Part shown: positions 4,886 through 8,896 of the stretch, piece after piece | Layout: each line of letters opens with the position of its first letter | Numbering within the stretch: position 1 is the first letter of the stretch | Assembly: GCA_031259185.1 (NCBI GenBank) | Contig: JAIRLV010000138.1 | Span: 1 to 8,896 of the forward strand | Reading direction: 5' to 3' | DNA length: 8,896 bases | From: Elusimicrobiota bacterium | GTDB lineage: Bacteria > RUG730 | Translations under genes and position numbers: made by a program | The notes under the pieces: generated by a model | The model's database searches: none | Told to the model about the DNA's origin: nothing | Seen by the model: only the letters and a program-made list of their open reading frames with translations

Positions 4886-7351
4886 ATGAAAATAAAAGAA
4901 AATTATATTATCGATTTTATTTCAGGGCAGAAAGTTAAAGCGACGCCAGAAGAAATAGAGGCAGTACAAGTTTTTTCAAAACAATTAATAGAGGATTATA
5001 ATTATCCAAAAGAATATGTTCAAACGAGACCTCAATTTAGAGTGAAAGCTAGACCAAGTGACATAAAAAAAGAATATCCGATAGACATTGCAGTTTTTTC
5101 AAACGAAAAAAAACAAAACGATAATATTTATATAATTGTTGAATGTAAAAAGAAAAACAGAAAAGATGGCAAAACACAATTGCAAGATTATTTAAGATTT
5201 TCAAGAGCCTATTTAGGTGTTTGGTTTAATGGAGAAGAAAGGTTATTTTTAAAAAAGTTTGAAAAAAATGGGAGAATAGAGTTTGAAGAAATTCCTAATA
5301 TTCCAAAATTTAGGCAAAGGATAGAAGATATTGGGAAGTTTAAAAGAAAAGATTTAAAACCTACTCATAATTTGAAATCGACTTTTAGGGCGATAAGGAA
5401 TCATTTAGCGGCGAATACCATAGGGACAACAAGAGATGAAGCGTTAGCAGAGCAGTTGATTAATCTTATTTTTTGTAAGATTTATGATGAAAAATTTACT
5501 AAGCAAAACGATATTGTTTCTTTTAGAGCTGGCGTTAATGAAAAAGCAGTAGATGTAAAAAAAAGGATTTTAGAAATTTTTGAAAAAGTAAAAAAATCTT
5601 ATAAAGAAATTTTAGATGAAACAGATGAGATTAATTTAGATGACAACTCTATTTTGTATGTCGTAGGAGAATTGCAAAATTATTGTTTAATGGAGGCTGA
5701 AAGAGACATTATTGCGGACGCTTTTGAAACATTTATAGGACATGCATTAAAAGGTAGTCAAGGTCAATTTTTCACTCCGAGGAATGTTGTAAAGATGATG
5801 GTAGCTATATTAGATCCTAATGAAGAAGATTTGATAATAGATCCGGCATGTGGTAGCGGCGGATTTTTGATAGAAGGATTAAAGTATGTCTGGCAAAAGA
5901 TTGATAAAAAAGGCGAAGAATATGGATGGGGTGAAAATGAAATAGAAAAAATTAAACAAAAAGTAGCTATTGAAAAATTTAGGGGTATAGACAAAGATTA
6001 TTTTTTATCAAAAGTCACAAAAGTATATATGACATTGGTAGGAGATGGGAAAAGTGGAGTTTTTTGTGAAGATAGTTTAGAAAGGGTTGAAAACTGGAAT
6101 AAAGAAACGCAAATAAAAATAAAACAAAATAGTTTTGATATTGTATTAACGAATCCGCCATTTGGAAAAGATATAAAAGTAGAAGGTGAAGAAAAATTAA
6201 AGCAATATGATTTATCATACAAATATGATTCTAACAATAATAAAACGAACAAACTGAAAATAAGCGAGTCTCCACAGATTTTATTCATTGAAAGATGTCT
6301 ACAACTATTAAAACCAAACGGACGAATGGGAATCGTCCTCCCCGATGGATTTTTTAATGAAAGTGGGACATATATTAGGAAATGGTTATTAAAAAATGTA
6401 AAAATATTCGGTATAATTGACGTTTGTAAAGAAACATTCCAACCTAATACTTCTACCAAAACGAGTATTTTGTTTTTTGAAAAAGTAACAAAACAAATTA
6501 TACATGATTATGAAATCTTTATGGGTATAGCATATTTTTGTGGGCATAATAGAAGAGGAATTGAGATAAATAAAGATGATATCCCAGAAATTACTAATAA
6601 ATTTAAACACTGGATTAATACTGGGCAAATTCATCTCTCTAGAAATTGTTTTATTACTAATTTAAATGAATTGGAAAAGACAAATTTTTGGATACCAAAA
6701 CATTTTTCACCATATTATAAACAGGCAATAGAAAAAGTAAAGAGTAATTATGCTATTGTCAAATTAGGCGATATAGCAACGTTTAGAAAAGGAGATGAAG
6801 TAGGTAGCGCAAATTATATTGATTTTATAGATAGAGTAGAAAGCGATATCCCTTTTATTAGAACTAGCGATTTAGTAAATTCCAGTGTTAATCAAACCCC
6901 TGATAATTTTATTGATAAGGAAACATATTTAAAACTCAATCAAAATTTAAAACAAAAAGATATATTATATACAAAAGATGGTAAAATAGGCGTTGTAGGT
7001 ATGATTACTGAAAATGATAAAGTCGTTATTTCATCAGGGATACTAATTATTAGGTTAAAAAAAGATATGCAAAAAAAATATGGAATTACACCTGAATATT
7101 TATTCGCAATATTATCTAATAAATATACTGGATATTTTCAAGCGCTGCGTTCAACAATTATAGCGGCTACTATCCCTCATCTAAGAGAAAAAAGAATAGA
7201 ATATTTTGATATACCTATACTTGATATAGAAACAATAAGAGAAATAACAAATTTGGTCCATAAAAGTTTTCAGCTTAAAGACGATAGCAAAATATTAGAT
7301 ATAGAAACAGCAAATATTTTAAAAAAGAAATTGCAAATAGAAGAAAGCTAA
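4886..7351 (+). CDS. Type IIG-like restriction-modification enzyme: nuclease + N6-adenine methylase + target recognition domain
   Basis: This single 821-residue polypeptide should methylate adenine at, and cleave near, a specific DNA site. Domains in order: an HsdR N-terminal-like PD-(D/E)XK nuclease (about 20-135) with Pro-Ile-Asp67 and Glu86-Cys-Lys88; a helical HsdM-type linker (about 160-290); an N6-adenine methyltransferase with Gly-Gln-Phe-Phe-Thr-Pro-Arg (293-299), SAM motif Asp319-Pro-Ala-Cys-Gly-Ser-Gly-Gly-Phe327 and catalytic Asn423-Pro-Pro-Phe426; and one type I HsdS-like recognition domain (about 622-785) with a C-terminal helix. There is no SF2 helicase, so it is not a complete type I HsdR; a fused single-chain R-M-S arrangement points to type IIG (or a BcgI-like subunit). 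All catalytic motifs look intact and the frame is unbroken. AGGA at 4875-4878 precedes the ATG by 7 nt. It sits at the end of the regulator/DUF5674 cluster. Annotation as a 'type I N-6 DNA methylase' would understate its nuclease domain. Confidence 0.9.
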   Translation: MKIKENYIIDFISGQKVKATPEEIEAVQVFSKQLIEDYNYPKEYVQTRPQFRVKARPSDIKKEYPIDIAVFSNEKKQNDNIYIIVECKKKNRKDGKTQLQDYLRFSRAYLGVWFNGEERLFLKKFEKNGRIEFEEIPNIPKFRQRIEDIGKFKRKDLKPTHNLKSTFRAIRNHLAANTIGTTRDEALAEQLINLIFCKIYDEKFTKQNDIVSFRAGVNEKAVDVKKRILEIFEKVKKSYKEILDETDEINLDDNSILYVVGELQNYCLMEAERDIIADAFETFIGHALKGSQGQFFTPRNVVKMMVAILDPNEEDLIIDPACGSGGFLIEGLKYVWQKIDKKGEEYGWGENEIEKIKQKVAIEKFRGIDKDYFLSKVTKVYMTLVGDGKSGVFCEDSLERVENWNKETQIKIKQNSFDIVLTNPPFGKDIKVEGEEKLKQYDLSYKYDSNNNKTNKLKISESPQILFIERCLQLLKPNGRMGIVLPDGFFNESGTYIRKWLLKNVKIFGIIDVCKETFQPNTSTKTSILFFEKVTKQIIHDYEIFMGIAYFCGHNRRGIEINKDDIPEITNKFKHWINTGQIHLSRNCFITNLNELEKTNFWIPKHFSPYYKQAIEKVKSNYAIVKLGDIATFRKGDEVGSANYIDFIDRVESDIPFIRTSDLVNSSVNQTPDNFIDKETYLKLNQNLKQKDILYTKDGKIGVVGMITENDKVVISSGILIIRLKKDMQKKYGITPEYLFAILSNKYTGYFQALRSTIIAATIPHLREKRIEYFDIPILDIETIREITNLVHKSFQLKDDSKILDIETANILKKKLQIEES

Positions 7352-7394
7352 AAGGGTAAAAGTAATTTTTTTTTACAGGAGAATAAATAAAAAA

Positions 7395-8896
7395 ATGACA
7401 AAAGACTACAGAGAAAAAATTAGAAATTTTGCAATTATTGCACACGTAGATCATGGAAAGACAAGTTTAGTAGACCAAATGTTTCGTCAAAGCGGATTAT
7501 TTAGGGATAATCAAATGATAACAGAAAGATTGATGGATTCAATGGATCAGGAAAAAGAACGTGGGATTACGATTATGGCGAAAAATGGCGGATTAAAATA
7601 TAAAGATTATTTTTTTAATATAATTGATACGCCGGGTCATGCTGATTTTGGAGGGCAAGTAGAAGTTGTTTTGAAAATGGCGGATGGAGTTTTGCTTTTG
7701 GTTGATGCGGCAGAAGGTCCAATGCCGCAAACGTATTTTGTTTTAAAAAAAGCGCTGAATCTAAATTTGCCAATTATAGTTGTAGTCAACAAAATTGACA
7801 AACCTAATGCGAGATGCGAATGGGTTGTTGATGAAGTTTTTGATTTGATGGTGAAACTTGGAGCGCCGGATCATATTTTAGATTTTCCGCTAATTTATGC
7901 TTCTGCAAAAGAAGGTTATGCGATGGAAAATTACAAAGATCCCTCTCCAAATATTGAACCGCTTTTTCAAAAAATAATTGATTATATTCCAGCTCCAAAA
8001 GGCGATGAAAAAGAAACTTTACAATTACTCGTTAGTCTTTTGAAATTCAACCAATTTTTTGGAAGGCTTGCTATTGGGAAAATTATGTCTGGGAAAATTG
8101 CTACAAATCAAGAAATTTGTATTACAAAAGATGGACAAAACTTTAAAAATGCTAGAATTGCAAAGATTTATAAATTCATTAGTAATGACATAGAATCAAC
8201 TGAAACTGCAAAAGCCGGAGAAATAGTCGCCGTAGCCGGAATTGAAAATATAATGCTTGGAGAAACAATGACACAAATAGATAATCCAAAATTTATTGAT
8301 GCGCCATTAATTGATCCTCCTACAATTTCTATGAATTTTTTACCAAATGATTCGCCGTTTGCAGGGCTTGAAGGCAGTTTTGTGAATTCAAGACAAATCA
8401 AAGAAAGATTGGATAGAGAAATCCTTGCTGATGTTGCAATTCATTATGAAGAATTGAAAACGGAACCAGGATATAAAGTTTCTGGTAGAGGCGAATTGCA
8501 TTTGTCTGTTTTAATTGAAAAAATGAGAAGAGAAGGTTATGAATTTCAAGTAACTATGCCAAAAGTTATTTTTCAAGAAAAAGATGAAAAAAAACTAGAA
8601 CCATATGAAGAATTAACAATTGATGTTTCACATGAAGCTATGGGAAAAGTTATAGAACAACTCGGTGTTAGAAAAGGAATTATGCTTGATATGAAAAAAG
8701 AAAATGATATGACAAGACTGACTTATAAAATTCCAACAAGAGGATTTTTAGGATTTAGATCAGAATTTATGACTTTAACAAGAGGCATGGGAACTATTAG
8801 CTCAATTTTTTTAGATTATGAACAATTTGCCGGCGATATAACAAAAAGGGAAAATGGAGTTTTGATTGCAATAGAAAATGGAATAACTACCGCATA
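7395..8896 (+). CDS. typA: Translational GTPase TypA/BipA, 3' end outside window
   Basis: TypA/BipA is an EF-G-like GTPase acting on the 50S subunit in ribosome assembly and stress adaptation. Visible are 500 codons of a usual length of about 600; the frame runs open off the window. GTPase motifs are complete: G1 Ala16-His-Val-Asp-His-Gly-Lys-Thr23, G2 Arg56-Gly-Ile-Thr59, G3 Asp78-Thr-Pro-Gly-His82, G4 Asn132-Lys-Ile-Asp135, G5 Ser170-Ala-Lys172. These are followed by domain II and the EF-G-like domain with Gly-Arg-Gly-Glu-Leu-His-Leu (codons near 8489-8509), then the TypA-type Pro-Thr-Arg-Gly-Phe-Leu-Gly-Phe-Arg (near 8734-8760) and Thr-Arg-Gly-Met-Gly (near 8778-8792) that set it apart from EF-G and LepA. 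AGGAG at 7377-7381 lies 13 nt before the ATG, a long spacer, but no better start is in frame. The 43-bp gap after the RM gene allows read-through co-transcription or a separate promoter. Confidence 0.96.
   Translation, partial: MTKDYREKIRNFAIIAHVDHGKTSLVDQMFRQSGLFRDNQMITERLMDSMDQEKERGITIMAKNGGLKYKDYFFNIIDTPGHADFGGQVEVVLKMADGVLLLVDAAEGPMPQTYFVLKKALNLNLPIIVVVNKIDKPNARCEWVVDEVFDLMVKLGAPDHILDFPLIYASAKEGYAMENYKDPSPNIEPLFQKIIDYIPAPKGDEKETLQLLVSLLKFNQFFGRLAIGKIMSGKIATNQEICITKDGQNFKNARIAKIYKFISNDIESTETAKAGEIVAVAGIENIMLGETMTQIDNPKFIDAPLIDPPTISMNFLPNDSPFAGLEGSFVNSRQIKERLDREILADVAIHYEELKTEPGYKVSGRGELHLSVLIEKMRREGYEFQVTMPKVIFQEKDEKKLEPYEELTIDVSHEAMGKVIEQLGVRKGIMLDMKKENDMTRLTYKIPTRGFLGFRSEFMTLTRGMGTISSIFLDYEQFAGDITKRENGVLIAIENGITTA

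Noticed and set aside
5998-6459. Long minus-strand open frame of 153 codons opposite the RM gene
   Set aside because: It is antisense to conserved methylase codons, has no recognisable protein features, and arises from the base composition of the + strand gene.
7356-7376. Small inverted repeat (GTAAAA / TTTTAC) between the RM gene and typA as a terminator
   Set aside because: The stem is only 6 bp with a loop of about 9 nt and abuts the typA Shine-Dalgarno with no T-tract after it; chance in AT-rich DNA is more likely.
1-8896. CRISPR array, tRNA, rRNA or insertion sequence
   Set aside because: I saw no spaced direct repeats, no tRNA-like TTCGA arm with acceptor stem, no rRNA motifs, and no transposase or terminal inverted repeats flanking any gene, including the RM block.

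Overview
This is a very AT-rich bacterial chromosome segment (by eye about a quarter G+C, long A and T runs, A/T-ending codons), with every recognisable gene on the + strand. The standard code applies: TAA, TAG and TGA all end genes, and tryptophan is TGG in the recognisable proteins, so this is not a TGA-reading mollicute. The composition fits a host-associated or otherwise genome-eroded bacterium. The phylum cannot be fixed from the sequence alone; Elusimicrobiota (Endomicrobia-like) is only a guess.

Left part (1-1611): the 3' end of an unrecognised protein gene is followed by a textbook sigma70-type promoter and the rpmH-rnpA-yidD cluster (ribosomal protein L34, RNase P protein, membrane-insertion factor). 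This cluster usually lies near the replication origin, but yidC does not follow and dnaA does not precede it here. rnpA is intact from its conserved core to its stop but has no ordinary in-frame start codon. A TTG start with a Shine-Dalgarno-like sequence lies one frame away, across a run of ten A.

Middle (1612-3271): two base-excision DNA repair genes lie in tandem, an AlkD-like alkylpurine glycosylase (ending in a hairpin plus T-run) and an Ogg2-type 8-oxoguanine glycosylase/AP lyase of the kind best known from archaea. A 12-bp perfect hairpin follows the second.

Right part (3465-8896): a tightly packed likely operon runs through an OmpR/PhoB-type response regulator without a kinase beside it, a DUF5674 protein, a small helical unknown protein overlapping it by 4 bp (ATGA), and an 821-residue restriction-modification enzyme. 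That enzyme fuses a PD-(D/E)XK nuclease, an N6-adenine methylase and one type I-style target recognition domain (type IIG-like). After a 43-bp gap comes typA/bipA, a translational GTPase cut by the window end after 500 codons. The most unusual part is the regulator / DUF5674 / helical protein / RM block, in which an uncharacterised gene pair is embedded in a compact restriction-modification operon.
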